Below, one piece after another: positions 9,394-20,180 of a stretch of DNA of 64,000 nt. The notes below the pieces were generated by a model. That model was not told the origin of the DNA and searched no databases. It worked only from the letters and a program-made list of their open reading frames with translations. This stretch comes from Marinilabiliaceae bacterium (GTDB lineage: Bacteria; Bacteroidota; Bacteroidia; Bacteroidales; Marinilabiliaceae). The position numbers were made by a program, and so were the translations under genes. Position 1 is the first letter of the stretch. Each line of letters opens with the position of its first letter. The stretch spans positions 24,207-88,206 of the forward strand of contig JABUTU010000037.1 of the NCBI GenBank assembly GCA_021443545.1, written 5' to 3'.

Positions 9394-11228
9394 TGGAGTA
9401 TCGTAGGCACATAATCGCATTTGTGATGATATTGATAGGGCTATGTATGATAGCCCGTTTAGCCTATGTTCAGCTATTCGACAGTACCTACAAACTATCG
9501 GCCGATAGCAACTCGAGGCGCAAGGTTACGCAGTACCCGTCGCGCGGTCTCATTTACGATCGTAATGGTAAACTGCTGGTCTCGAATGAGGCTTACTACG
9601 ATATTATGGTTGTTCCGCGGGAGGTCCATGAGTTCGACAGCCTTGATTTCTGTCAGACTGTAGGCATCGATATGCCTATGTTACGAGACCTATTCAAAGA
9701 GATGAGGCTGAATATTCGTCGTCGACGGGCTTCAGTCCATAAACCTTATCAGTTTATCAGACAATTATCGAGTGAACGTTACGCAGTCTTGCAAGAGAAA
9801 CTATACCGCTTAGATGGTTTTTATGCTCAGCGACGCACTCTTCGTAAATATGAGTACCCAGCTGCAGCGCATGTGCTTGGATATGTAGGGGAGGTTAATG
9901 AGAATGTAATAAAGAACGACCCATACTATGCTCAGGGCGACTATATCGGCATCTCAGGTATTGAGAGCTCTTTTGAGAGTGATCTGAGAGGTCAGAAGGG
10001 TGTCAATTATCTAATGGTCGATGTTCTTGGCCGGCAAAAGGGCGAGTTTCGTGGAGGTGCGTATGATACAGTTGCTATCTCTGGAAAAGACCTGACTCTG
10101 AGTCTGGATATTGAACTTCAGATGTATGGCGAGCGACTTATGGCGGGAAAGACGGGAAGTATTGTAGCGATAAAACCGCAGACGGGTGAGATTCTATGTA
10201 TGGTTTCAGCGCCCTCTTATGATCCGTCATTGTTGATAGGACGCGACCGTTCGGTTAATTTTCCTCTCTTGAGCTCAGATCCTCAGAAACCGCTTTTTAA
10301 TAGAGCCATTCAAGCTTGGTATCCACCAGGTTCGACATTCAAGACTATAAATGCCCTCATTGGTATGCAAGAGGGTGTGGTTACACCTGAGACTCGTTAT
10401 CCATGTGCTTATGGATATACTATAGGTCGTTTCCACATGGGATGTCATGGACATGCCTCGCCTCTTAACCTGCGGCAATCTATCCAGAATTCTTGTAATG
10501 GTTACTATGCCTATGAGTTCAGGGCAATACTTGATAATAAGAAATATGAGAGTGTTGGTGCCTCATTAGATAATTGGAAGGATTATCTTGTGCGTTTCGG
10601 ATTAGGCTATAGACTCGGTATAGATATAGCCAATGAGAACAGAGGTTTTGTTCCGAATGCTGCCTATTATGACAAGGCGAAGGGTAAGGGATGGACCTCC
10701 TTAGGTGTCGTCTCACTCTCTATTGGGCAGGGAGAGTTGTTACTGACACCTATTCAGATGGCTAATGTTGCCGCTATCATCAGTAATAAGGGTTGGTTCT
10801 ACACTCCGCATGTAGTTCATCATATAGAGGAAACAGATATAGCTTCGCAGTATACAACCAAGCATTTTGTGGGAATAGATACCACCTATTTTTCTGTTGT
10901 TCAGGATGGTATGGAGATGGCAGTGTGGGGCACAGATGGCGGTACAGCAAGGGCTGCTCAGATTCCTGATATACGGATATGTGGTAAGACCGGGACAGCG
11001 CAGAATCCGCATGGTAAAGACCATTCCATCTTCATGTCTTTCGCACCAAAGGATGACCCTCAGATTGCGATTTCCGTATATGTTGAGAATGCAGGTTTTG
11101 GTGCAACATGGGCTGCCCCAATTGCAAGTTTAATGGTTGAAAAGTATGTTAATGGCTCAATAAAGCCTGAAAGAGAATATATAGAAAAGAGAATACTTGA
11201 GACGCAATTGAATGGAGTACAACCTTAG
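9393..11228 (+). CDS. mrdA: Penicillin-binding protein 2 (peptidoglycan transpeptidase)
   Basis: RGLIYDRNGKLLVSN, catalytic PGSTFK, SCN (QNSCNGYY), KTGTAQNP. Confidence 0.95.
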   Translation: MEYRRHIIAFVMILIGLCMIARLAYVQLFDSTYKLSADSNSRRKVTQYPSRGLIYDRNGKLLVSNEAYYDIMVVPREVHEFDSLDFCQTVGIDMPMLRDLFKEMRLNIRRRRASVHKPYQFIRQLSSERYAVLQEKLYRLDGFYAQRRTLRKYEYPAAAHVLGYVGEVNENVIKNDPYYAQGDYIGISGIESSFESDLRGQKGVNYLMVDVLGRQKGEFRGGAYDTVAISGKDLTLSLDIELQMYGERLMAGKTGSIVAIKPQTGEILCMVSAPSYDPSLLIGRDRSVNFPLLSSDPQKPLFNRAIQAWYPPGSTFKTINALIGMQEGVVTPETRYPCAYGYTIGRFHMGCHGHASPLNLRQSIQNSCNGYYAYEFRAILDNKKYESVGASLDNWKDYLVRFGLGYRLGIDIANENRGFVPNAAYYDKAKGKGWTSLGVVSLSIGQGELLLTPIQMANVAAIISNKGWFYTPHVVHHIEETDIASQYTTKHFVGIDTTYFSVVQDGMEMAVWGTDGGTARAAQIPDIRICGKTGTAQNPHGKDHSIFMSFAPKDDPQIAISVYVENAGFGATWAAPIASLMVEKYVNGSIKPEREYIEKRILETQLNGVQP

Positions 11229-12657
11229 CAATAGAAATAATTCATACCACAAAGGGATAGACTGGGTGACGGTTCTTTTATACACCCTGTTGGTTGTTTT
11301 TGGCTGGTTTAATCTGTATGCAGCCAACTTCAATCCCGAAACGAAGGTTTTCTTCTCGATTGATGCTGAGTATTTTAAGCAATTGATGTGGATAGGAGTA
11401 ACTATAATCCTGATAGGAGCTCTTATGCTTGTTGACAGTAAAATTTTCGTGGAGCTTGCCTCAATTCTTTATGGTGTCTCTCTGCTATTATTGTTGCTTA
11501 CCCTTGTTGTCGGAAAGGAGGTCAATGGCGCAAAGGCATGGTTGGGCTTCGGTCCAGTTCAGTTTCAGCCAGTTGAGATGACGAAGATTGCAACAGCCCT
11601 GCTCATCTCCCGCATAATAAGTCGTTATGGATTCTCATTTTCCTTTAGGAATATAATGCAGATGGGGTTAGTTTTACTTGTCCCAATAGCATTTGTTCTA
11701 TTGCAGAATGATACGGGTAGCGCTTTAATATTTCTGATATTTCTTTTTCCAATGTTCCGAGAAGGAATGTCGGGACATATATTGACAATTGGAATTGTAA
11801 GTATTATTGCAGCTATAGCCTCCCTGCTGAAGGGTAGTCCGCTTGTAATGTGTGTCGTTTTAGCACTATTTGTCATTGCATTGACTCTCTATCTGTCTTA
11901 TATCGGGCATAAAAGAGTTGCTTTTATCTCTGTTATTACGGGGGTATTCGCTATGCTTTTTATGGCTTTATATCTGCATTTCTTCGGTGATCTCATTCAT
12001 TGGGACTGGGTTGTTTTTGCCTGTGCTACTGTTCTGACTGTTTATCTTTTGACTGTTTCAGTAATCAAGAGAATAAAGAGAGTCTCAACATTTATAATGT
12101 ATCTATGGATAGCTCTTTTAGTATCGTTTGTAACTGGTTATGCCTTCAATAACATTCTTATAGAGCACCAGAGAACCCGTATTAATATTTTGTTTGGAAT
12201 AGAAGAGGACCCATTAGGGGCTGGCTACAATGTCAATCAGAGTCTTATTGCCATTGGGTCAGGAGGTGTGACAGGCAAAGGCTTCTTAGAGGGAACGCAG
12301 ACGAAATTGAACTTTGTTCCAAAGCAGTCGACCGATTTCATCTTCTGCACTGTTGGCGAGGAGTGGGGTTTCTTGGGATGTGTTGCCCTAATAGCGCTTT
12401 ATATTGCGTTTTTCATGCGCCTTATGCAGCTTGCGGAGAAACAGCACTCGGTCTTTAGTCGTGTATATGGATATAGTATAGTCTGCATATTCTTCTTTCA
12501 TTTTGCTGTGAATATATGTATGACCATAGGGCTTATGCCTGTCATAGGTATCCCACTGCCATTCTTCAGTTATGGTGGTTCTTCGTTTTTGGGTTTTTCT
12601 ATGATGCTCTTTATCTTCCTTAAGCTTGATACTGACCGTAACGAGTTAATCAGGTAG
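11212..12657 (+). CDS. rodA: Rod shape-determining SEDS protein RodA
   Basis: SEDS topology; GAGYNVNQSLIAIGSGGVTGKG, TDFIFCTVGEEWGF, GIPLPFFSYGGSS. Confidence 0.95.
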   Translation: MEYNLSNRNNSYHKGIDWVTVLLYTLLVVFGWFNLYAANFNPETKVFFSIDAEYFKQLMWIGVTIILIGALMLVDSKIFVELASILYGVSLLLLLLTLVVGKEVNGAKAWLGFGPVQFQPVEMTKIATALLISRIISRYGFSFSFRNIMQMGLVLLVPIAFVLLQNDTGSALIFLIFLFPMFREGMSGHILTIGIVSIIAAIASLLKGSPLVMCVVLALFVIALTLYLSYIGHKRVAFISVITGVFAMLFMALYLHFFGDLIHWDWVVFACATVLTVYLLTVSVIKRIKRVSTFIMYLWIALLVSFVTGYAFNNILIEHQRTRINILFGIEEDPLGAGYNVNQSLIAIGSGGVTGKGFLEGTQTKLNFVPKQSTDFIFCTVGEEWGFLGCVALIALYIAFFMRLMQLAEKQHSVFSRVYGYSIVCIFFFHFAVNICMTIGLMPVIGIPLPFFSYGGSSFLGFSMMLFIFLKLDTDRNELIR

Positions 12658-12665
12658 CCTCTCAA

Positions 12666-13772
12666 TCATCTGTTGGAGTACATTTCGTCGTAGTACTTTT
12701 CGTAGTCGCCTGAGGTAATATTGTCCATCCACTCCTGGTTGTCGAGATACCATCGAACAGTCTTCTCAATGCCCTCTTCGAATTGCAGACTTGGTTCCCA
12801 GCCAAGTTCCCTCTTTAGTTTTGATGAATCTATTGCATAGCGGAGGTCGTGGCCTGCGCGGTCTGTTACGTGTGTAATAAGGTCCATGTCAGCACCTTCT
12901 GGACGTCCCAAGAGACGGTCAACAGTATTGATTACAACCTTTATGATGTCGATATTCTTCCATTCGTTAAAGCCACCGATATTGTATGTTTCAGCGATAG
13001 TACCCTTGTGGAAAATCACATCGATTGCTCTTGCATGATCAACGACGTATAGCCAATCGCGGACATTCTCACCTTTTCCATACACAGGAAGAGGTTTGCG
13101 GTTGCGGATATTATTTATAAATAGAGGAATGAGTTTTTCTGGGAATTGGTATGGCCCATAGTTGTTGGAGCAGTTGGTCACGATGGTAGGCAGTCCATAT
13201 GTGTCGTGAAATGCGCGGACAAAATGGTCAGACGAAGCTTTTGATGCAGAGTAGGGAGAGTGTGGATTGTACTTGGTCTCCTCACGGAAGAATGAATCGC
13301 CATAAGGACCTCTGCCATCTTTGTCACCTGCTGGATTAGAGAGCTCAAGAGCTCCATATACCTCGTCGGTTGAGATGTGATAAAAGCGTTTCCCTTCGTA
13401 TTTAGAGGGAGATTTATCCCAAACCGTCTTAGCAGCCTGAAGGAGAGAGAGAGTTCCCATAACATTGGTACGTGCGAATGTGAATGGGTCGCGTATGCTT
13501 CGGTCCACATGACTTTCAGCGGCAAGGTGTATGATACCATCCACTTCGTATTTCTCCATTAACGCAACGATAGCCTCGTAGTTACAGATATCCTCACGTA
13601 CGAAGGTGTAGTTGGATTTACCTTCGATATCACTGAGATTCACAAGATTACCAGCATACGTCAGCTTGTCAACGTTAATGATGTGGTAATCAGGGTATTT
13701 ATTGACGAATAAACGTACGACATGGCTGCCTATGAAACCTGCGCCACCTGTTATTATGATACTCTTTGCCAT
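12666..13772 (-). CDS. rfbB: dTDP-glucose 4,6-dehydratase
   Basis: GGAGFIGSHV, HLAAESHVDRSI, HISTDEVYGAL, YSASKASSDH. Confidence 0.96.
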   Translation of the reverse strand: MAKSIIITGGAGFIGSHVVRLFVNKYPDYHIINVDKLTYAGNLVNLSDIEGKSNYTFVREDICNYEAIVALMEKYEVDGIIHLAAESHVDRSIRDPFTFARTNVMGTLSLLQAAKTVWDKSPSKYEGKRFYHISTDEVYGALELSNPAGDKDGRGPYGDSFFREETKYNPHSPYSASKASSDHFVRAFHDTYGLPTIVTNCSNNYGPYQFPEKLIPLFINNIRNRKPLPVYGKGENVRDWLYVVDHARAIDVIFHKGTIAETYNIGGFNEWKNIDIIKVVINTVDRLLGRPEGADMDLITHVTDRAGHDLRYAIDSSKLKRELGWEPSLQFEEGIEKTVRWYLDNQEWMDNITSGDYEKYYDEMYSNR

Positions 13773-13782
13773 AATGCAATTC

Positions 13783-14652
13783 TTATTTTTGCTGATTATT
13801 AATAGTTGTGATACATCTTTTCAATGCATCATACCAATGGGGGATATTGATTCCGAAAGTTGTTTTCGTCAATGTCTTGTCAAGGACCGAGAAAGATGGC
13901 CGTTTGACAGGTGAAGGGAACTCATCGGAGTGGCATGGCTGTACATCACATATACTCGTGTTGCCGGCTATGTCGCGAATAGCCATAGTGAAGTCATACC
14001 AAGTTGCCACCCCCTCATTTGTATAGTGATATACCCCTGTTTTGTCAAGCATATTATTGTTCACTATATGCATAATGAATGCAGCCAGGTCAGCTGCATA
14101 GGTAGGAGAACCGACTTGGTCGAAAACGACCTTAAGCTCTGGCTTTGAGGAGGTCAGATTGAGCATCGTCTTGACAAAGTTTTTTCCGTAGGGGGAATAC
14201 AACCATGCTGTACGAATTATGATGTATTTGCACCCAACAGCAATAATCGACTCCTCGCCTCTAAGCTTGGTTCTGCCGTAAGCTCCGAGTGGGTCTTTAG
14301 GGGCATCAGGATTAAGAGGAACATTTGCCTTTGCCCCGAAGACGTAATCAGTTGAGATATGAATTAAAGTTGCACCGACCTCCTTTGCTGCTATGGCAAG
14401 ATTCTCGACGGCTTTATTGTTGATGATGTCAGCTATTGCCTCATCACTTTCAGCCTTGTCAACATTAGTATATGCAGCACAATTAATGATTACATCTGCT
14501 GCAAAGCTTTTAACAGTTGTAATGACAGATTCTCTATTAGTTATATCCAGTTCCGCGACATCAGTGAAGGCGAAAGAGTGGGGAGTGCCAACACTTAGAG
14601 TGCGCACCTCATTACCAAGTTGTCCGTTAGCTCCAGTTACAAGAATATTCAT
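13783..14652 (-). CDS. rfbD: dTDP-4-dehydrorhamnose reductase
   Basis: TGANGQLGNEVR, CAAYTNVDKAE, STDYVFGA, YGRTKLRGE. Confidence 0.95.
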   Translation of the reverse strand: MNILVTGANGQLGNEVRTLSVGTPHSFAFTDVAELDITNRESVITTVKSFAADVIINCAAYTNVDKAESDEAIADIINNKAVENLAIAAKEVGATLIHISTDYVFGAKANVPLNPDAPKDPLGAYGRTKLRGEESIIAVGCKYIIIRTAWLYSPYGKNFVKTMLNLTSSKPELKVVFDQVGSPTYAADLAAFIMHIVNNNMLDKTGVYHYTNEGVATWYDFTMAIRDIAGNTSICDVQPCHSDEFPSPVKRPSFSVLDKTLTKTTFGINIPHWYDALKRCITTINNQQK

Positions 14653-14653
14653 C

Positions 14654-15223
14654 CTAATAGAGTTTTATGTTGTAGTCGAAAGGCGAATCAATATCTCTTA
14701 GCGCCTTATGGTTCTTATCTTTTTCTGAAAGTATAGCCTCTGCTGGGTCTATTTGCCAGTCAATATGCAGTTCCTTATCGTCGTAAGCAATAGCGCCTTC
14801 AGCCTGAGGAGCATAATAATTATCGCATTTATACTGGAAAACAGCATGTTCAGAAAGTACGGCAAAGCCGTGAGCAAATCCGCGAGGTACGAAAAGCATA
14901 TTATGTTTTTCTGCTGTTAGTTCAACAGCAACATATTTCCCGAATGTTGGGCTTCCTTTTCTTATGTCGACGGCTACGTCAAGAACCTTACCCTCAACGA
15001 CTCTGACGAGTTTGCTTTGGGTAAATGGTGGTTTCTGGAAATGAAGGCCGCGCACTACGCCATAAGAGGAGCTACTCTCATTGTCTTGCACAAAGGTTGT
15101 CTTGCATATATTTTCGCGGAACCAATCGTCACGGAACGACTCAAAGAAATAGCCTCGGGAGTCACCAAAGACTTTTGGTTCTATAATGAACACATCGGGT
15201 ATGATTGTCTCAATTCTTGTCAT
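14654..15223 (-). CDS. rfbC: dTDP-4-dehydrorhamnose 3,5-epimerase
   Basis: [43 protein letters not shown]. Confidence 0.95.
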   Translation of the reverse strand: MTRIETIIPDVFIIEPKVFGDSRGYFFESFRDDWFRENICKTTFVQDNESSSSYGVVRGLHFQKPPFTQSKLVRVVEGKVLDVAVDIRKGSPTFGKYVAVELTAEKHNMLFVPRGFAHGFAVLSEHAVFQYKCDNYYAPQAEGAIAYDDKELHIDWQIDPAEAILSEKDKNHKALRDIDSPFDYNIKLY

Positions 15224-16092
15224 TTTGCTAATTTTAATAGGTATTGGCCGTAGCCGTTTTTCTTCATAGGCTCAGCTAAACGCAGAAGGTCTTCTCTGGT
15301 AATCCATCCTTTATTGAATGCAATCTCTTCAAGGCAGGCTACTTTCAGTCCCTGGCGTTTTTCGATAACCTCGATAAATGTAGATGCCTCTGCCAACGAA
15401 TCGTGAGTCCCTGTGTCAAGCCATGCAAATCCACGTCCCAGCATCTGAAGTTTCAGAGATCCCTCTTCGAGGTAAGCCTGATTAACTGTGGTAATTTCAA
15501 GTTCGCCACGTGCTGATGGTTTGATACGAGAGGCAATCTTGACAACACTGTTAGGATAGAAGTAGAGTCCGACGACAGCATAATTTGACTTAGGTTGCTG
15601 TGGTTTCTCTTCAATGCTTATAACATTCCCCTCTTTATCAAATTCAGCAACGCCATATCTCTCAGGGTCATTTACATAGTACCCAAAGATTGTAGCTTTG
15701 TGTTGATTGGAGACAATGTCAACAGCCTCATTTAGCATTTTGCCGAAGCTCTGACCGTAAAAGATATTATCGCCAAGAACCAGGCATACATCATCGTTAC
15801 CTATGAAGTCACGACCAATGATAAAGGCCTGAGCAAGTCCGTCTGGAGATGGTTGTTCTGCATATTCGAAGCGCACGCCATAGTCGCTGCCATCACCAAG
15901 AAGTCGCTTGAATCCTGGTAAGTCCTGGGGTGTAGATATGATAAGGATTTCTCTGATACCGGCTAACATAAGAGTCGATATCGGATAGTAAACCATTGGT
16001 TTGTCAAAAACAGGTAGCAACTGTTTGCTTATACCCTTGGTAATAGGGTAGAGTCTTGTGCCTGACCCTCCTGCTAAAACGATTCCTTTCAT
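15220..16092 (-). CDS. rfbA: Glucose-1-phosphate thymidylyltransferase
   Basis: [37 protein letters not shown]. Confidence 0.97.
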   Translation of the reverse strand: MKGIVLAGGSGTRLYPITKGISKQLLPVFDKPMVYYPISTLMLAGIREILIISTPQDLPGFKRLLGDGSDYGVRFEYAEQPSPDGLAQAFIIGRDFIGNDDVCLVLGDNIFYGQSFGKMLNEAVDIVSNQHKATIFGYYVNDPERYGVAEFDKEGNVISIEEKPQQPKSNYAVVGLYFYPNSVVKIASRIKPSARGELEITTVNQAYLEEGSLKLQMLGRGFAWLDTGTHDSLAEASTFIEVIEKRQGLKVACLEEIAFNKGWITREDLLRLAEPMKKNGYGQYLLKLAK

Positions 16093-16095
16093 AAT

Positions 16096-16479
16096 TCAGT
16101 ATTGTCTGTTTATTATGGTTCTTACTCGGAGTTTGTCGCTATTGGTATATGTATTGAGATTTATATTCTCAATTATACATAACCATGCTTTCTCTCCAAT
16201 CTTTATGCCTTTGGCATTATCCAAACGTCTGATCAGTTCGCTGCATAGTCCCAACTCATTATTACTGAAACAATCAATCTCAAATGCATCGCTTTTGATG
16301 TTGAATGTCTCACCAGGAACGATGATACCAGCTCCAAACCATGTGTGACCCTGTTCTGGAACTGAACCTTCATGTTCAGTGATATTAGTAATGAAACCTG
16401 TAGAGTCATCAACTTCAATCACTGGCCATTTGCCTAAGGTGCCGTCAGTACGCAAATATCGGTGGGAACTGAATCTCAT
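16096..16479 (-). CDS. Small hypothetical protein resembling the N-terminal composite (beta-sandwich) domain of amidohydrolases, without the catalytic barrel
   Basis: SSHRYLRTDGTLGKWPVIEVDDSTGFITNITEHEGSVPEQGHTWFGAGIIVPG resembles amidohydrolase N-termini but no HxH follows; ATG at 16479. Confidence 0.4.
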   Translation of the reverse strand: MRFSSHRYLRTDGTLGKWPVIEVDDSTGFITNITEHEGSVPEQGHTWFGAGIIVPGETFNIKSDAFEIDCFSNNELGLCSELIRRLDNAKGIKIGEKAWLCIIENINLNTYTNSDKLRVRTIINRQY

Positions 16480-17302
16480 CAAACTTTATACTGTCGGTTA
16501 TATTATATGGAGAATACTCCAGTTTAATATTGTTCATTACTACTTTAGCATCTTTAAGATCTTTAGTATCCATAAGACAAAGTTTTATCTTTGTTGCTGG
16601 AATAGAGTCTCTTATAGCATGGTCTATCCGTATATTGCGAATTGAGTATGAACTCTTGTCAATTGTCACCCATGATGTGTCAGCAATATTATCTGTGTAG
16701 AAAGTGATAAGCGACATCTTAGTGTCATTTTTATTGCTGTTATGTTGCGTGAAGTTATAATCCATTGCAAACTGTAATGTACCGCCGCGCAAGCTATCGG
16801 CATTGTATAGAAATGTCAGATTCCGAGCAATAGTATCTTTCTCTTCTAATGGGTATCTAATTAGAAATATCTTCTTCCAAAATACAGTCTTCAGTGAATC
16901 TTGGAGATGAGCAATGTGTTTGTCTATAGAGTCCTGCATATTGTAGAGTTGTTCATAATCAGCCTCTCTCTTAGTGAGTATATCAACAATATCAGCATAA
17001 AGAAGAGCGTTTTTAGTGGGGTCGTCTGAGTATATTCTGACGATGCTATCGTATTGAGCTTTAGTCAGACCATATCTGTTAAGCACGGAGCGGTAGATAC
17101 TCTCCATGGTTTTGTCTTTGTACTTATTGGAAATGTCACCCCTAACCTGAGCCACGGCATCTGCAAGATATACATCTGCAACGATATGAGCGAATTTGTT
17201 TTGGGAAGGAATCCACGAATCCCGTATAAAAATATGCAGATACCATCCTCCCACGACAGACAGGATGATGGCAACTACTATTATAATATTTCTCTTGTTC
17301 AT
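16445..17302 (-). CDS. Hypothetical protein with N-terminal TM (DUF4296-like N-terminal region)
   Basis: N-terminal TM and KFAHIVADVYLADAVAQVRG...RYGLTKAQYDSIVRIYSDDP pattern. Confidence 0.45.
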   Translation of the reverse strand: MNKRNIIIVVAIILSVVGGWYLHIFIRDSWIPSQNKFAHIVADVYLADAVAQVRGDISNKYKDKTMESIYRSVLNRYGLTKAQYDSIVRIYSDDPTKNALLYADIVDILTKREADYEQLYNMQDSIDKHIAHLQDSLKTVFWKKIFLIRYPLEEKDTIARNLTFLYNADSLRGGTLQFAMDYNFTQHNSNKNDTKMSLITFYTDNIADTSWVTIDKSSYSIRNIRIDHAIRDSIPATKIKLCLMDTKDLKDAKVVMNNIKLEYSPYNITDSIKFDEIQFPPIFAY

Positions 17303-17305
17303 TCT

Positions 17306-18736
17306 TTACTTGCCGTCGGCTCTAAATATAGAGCGTATGGTTTTGATGAATATTACCATATCGAGAGAAAACGACCAGTTGTCGATATAGTCCATATCCA
17401 TATGCATCCACTCTTCGAATGATATACTATTTCTGTTGGGGGCTATCTGCCATAGGCAAGTGATTCCAGGTTGCATTGATAGGCGTCTCAATTGCCAACG
17501 TTCATATTTTTCCACCTCGTCAGGCAGAGGCGGACGTGGACCTACAATCGACATATCGCCAATGAATACGTTCCAAAATTGAGGGAATTCATCAATGCCA
17601 CTCTTTCTGATAAGTTTTCCTACTCTGGTGATACGTGGGTCGTTGGCAATTTTGAATACTGGACCATCCATCTCATTCTGATTCATCAAGCTACCCTTAA
17701 GAGCCTCGGCATTCTCCACCATTGTACGGAATTTGTAGACCTTAAACTTACGCCCTCTAAGGCCGCATCTCTTCTGCGCAAAGAAAATAGGCCCTTTGGA
17801 ATCCAGTTTGATCATCAAGGCTATGATGATAAAGAATGGGAGTCCGCATAGTATGATGCATGAAGAGAGGAGTAGGTCGAACAGACGCTTTGCCAGTAAT
17901 CCAACGTAGTTTGTCGGTGTATTGGTGATGGTTATGACGACATTTGTGTCGAAATATCTCAGCTGTGTATTAGTTGAGATTCTATTCAAGAATGGTGAGT
18001 ACAAGCGAAATGTGACACCTAAGTCCTGACATATATTTATAAAGTGCAGTATCTCTTGCGAGCTATCATAGCTACGAGCATAGATGAGTTCGTCAGTACC
18101 CTTGACAAGCAGTTCCTCAATGGTATTGTTTGAAATAGGGTATATTGGGACATCAATGGCGCCATCGTAATGCTCCAATATGTATGGGTCGCCTATAATA
18201 GCCTTAATCTTGTATCCCCACTCGTAGCGCTTGTGAATTAGGTTTAGAAGTCCTTCGCCACCCCTGTCGCAAATGAATACAACTGTTTTGCTATTGTAAC
18301 CCTTCTTGCGGAGGTGTCTGAGCGACACGTAGAAGATAATCTTCAGGAAGGCAGTGACAATAGTACTGAATGCGCCAAAAGTTAGAATAAGGGGTCTGCC
18401 TAAACTGGGTAATCCAAATATTACAATGGTGAATGTAAGCAGAATGACTCCAATCACGTTCTCCACGACGTGGTATATGATAACGTATCCATATGAGCGG
18501 CTACGATATACCTCGTTGAGGTTGAGCCATATGTCAAGTGCAATCCAATATATAGCAATGAAAACTGATGTTATCAGAAAATCGCTATTTATGATGTTCC
18601 ACAATGAGGCATACGACTTTCCGTGGAACAGGACGATAGACAGGAAATATGAAACTATGGCAATCGTGACTGTTGCCGTAGTCAGCAAGGTCTTGACGAA
18701 GTGACCTCTACTACTTAGATTCTCAGTTGATACCAT
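17306..18736 (-). CDS. Polyprenyl glycosylphosphotransferase (WcaJ/WbaP type, initiating sugar transferase)
   Basis: Multiple TM segments then KRLFDLLLSS...GPIFFAQKRCGLRGRKFKVYKFRTM...DELPQ-like GIDEFPQFWNVFIGDMSIVGPRPP. Confidence 0.93.
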   Translation of the reverse strand: MVSTENLSSRGHFVKTLLTTATVTIAIVSYFLSIVLFHGKSYASLWNIINSDFLITSVFIAIYWIALDIWLNLNEVYRSRSYGYVIIYHVVENVIGVILLTFTIVIFGLPSLGRPLILTFGAFSTIVTAFLKIIFYVSLRHLRKKGYNSKTVVFICDRGGEGLLNLIHKRYEWGYKIKAIIGDPYILEHYDGAIDVPIYPISNNTIEELLVKGTDELIYARSYDSSQEILHFINICQDLGVTFRLYSPFLNRISTNTQLRYFDTNVVITITNTPTNYVGLLAKRLFDLLLSSCIILCGLPFFIIIALMIKLDSKGPIFFAQKRCGLRGRKFKVYKFRTMVENAEALKGSLMNQNEMDGPVFKIANDPRITRVGKLIRKSGIDEFPQFWNVFIGDMSIVGPRPPLPDEVEKYERWQLRRLSMQPGITCLWQIAPNRNSISFEEWMHMDMDYIDNWSFSLDMVIFIKTIRSIFRADGK

Positions 18737-18930
18737 ATTGACTCTTCAGTTAACACCCACGATTATTAATAAAATACGTTTAAAGAGGACTCCAAAATTA
18801 CACATAATTTTGTTATTTGCATAATGTCATACAAAAACGAGACCAAAGTGATAATCTTCAATTTTGTATAGTGTCTATTACGTTATTTGAGTGTAAAAGA
18901 TGCGTTGAATTAATGATGGGGATTTGAAAA

Positions 18931-20163
18931 CTACCAATAAATCATTAAAGACATATCAGAAGGGTTGAAAACTATTTGGGCTATATCCAATAATTCGTCG
19001 GACGAAACATCTTCTATTTGTTTTACAGTGCGTGATAGATTGTCGGCTTCCCCATAGAAGATGACGCTTCTTGCTGCGCTTAACATGAGGCTTTCACTGT
19101 CGGCTTCCGACATGAGAATCTGTCCTGCTATCTGTCGTTTAATGCGAAAAAGTTGTTTTTCGTTCATTTTGTTATTGCACAGTCTCAGTAACTCTTTTTT
19201 AATGACGCATAGACTCTTTTCGATATTAGTTGCATCTGTCCCGAAGTATATTGTTTGCAGCCCTGTATCTGCAAAGGATGTGTATTCTGTGGAGACATTA
19301 TATCCGATGCCGTTTCTCTCTCTTAGAGCTATGCTGAGACTTGCGTTCATGGAGGGTCCGCCGAGAATATAGCTCAGCATGTAGAGTGGTACTCGTTGTG
19401 CCTCATATGCAGAGGGTGCTATATTGCCGAGTAGAATATGCGCTTGACAATATCCCTTATTCTCTCGAATCTCAAATCGTTCACTCTTATGGTTCTCATA
19501 TGTTGTCGGGATATATTGAGAGACGTTCATCATATGATGTCCAAAATATTTTTCAGCGACTTTGATAATGCGACTATCACTGATATTGCCTCTGATACTC
19601 AACACCATGCGATCGGGGCGGTAGGTTCGTTGCATGAACTTTTTAGCCTTATCTCCGTCAAAAGAGCGGATGCTTTCAATGTTTCCAAGAATTGGGTGTG
19701 AAAGAGCTGGCATCTTGAAGATACGCTCCTCAAAGTCGTCGAAGATCAATTCGGATGGGGTATCTCTATATGACGAAATCTCGTCAGAAATGACATCGCG
19801 TTCTTTAGCCAATTCTTTTTCTGGGAATGTAGGGTTGAACACCATGTCGGCCATCAGTTCGGCGGCGCGTTCGAAATCTTTACTGAGGAAGGCTGCGTGT
19901 ACTGCTGTTTCGTCCTTTGTTGTGTAAGCGTTTAATTCTCCACCGACCTCATCGAGACGATTCAAGATTTGCAGAGCAGTCCGTTTTGTGGTTCCTTTGA
20001 ATATGGTATGCTCTATGAAGTGGGCAATTCCATATTCGTCATCCAATTCGTCGCGCGAACCAGCACCTATGACGATTCCACAATGGCATACTTCGCTCGA
20101 AGTCGGCTGAAATACTACACGTATCCCATTATTGAGACAGTGGATAGGATATGAAGATGGCAT
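18931..20163 (-). CDS. M16-family zinc metallopeptidase
   Basis: HFIEH inverted zinc motif in GIAHFIEHTIFKGT; M16 architecture. Confidence 0.93.
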   Translation of the reverse strand: MPSSYPIHCLNNGIRVVFQPTSSEVCHCGIVIGAGSRDELDDEYGIAHFIEHTIFKGTTKRTALQILNRLDEVGGELNAYTTKDETAVHAAFLSKDFERAAELMADMVFNPTFPEKELAKERDVISDEISSYRDTPSELIFDDFEERIFKMPALSHPILGNIESIRSFDGDKAKKFMQRTYRPDRMVLSIRGNISDSRIIKVAEKYFGHHMMNVSQYIPTTYENHKSERFEIRENKGYCQAHILLGNIAPSAYEAQRVPLYMLSYILGGPSMNASLSIALRERNGIGYNVSTEYTSFADTGLQTIYFGTDATNIEKSLCVIKKELLRLCNNKMNEKQLFRIKRQIAGQILMSEADSESLMLSAARSVIFYGEADNLSRTVKQIEDVSSDELLDIAQIVFNPSDMSLMIYW

Positions 20164-20180
20164 TTTAGATTTTTCAAGAA

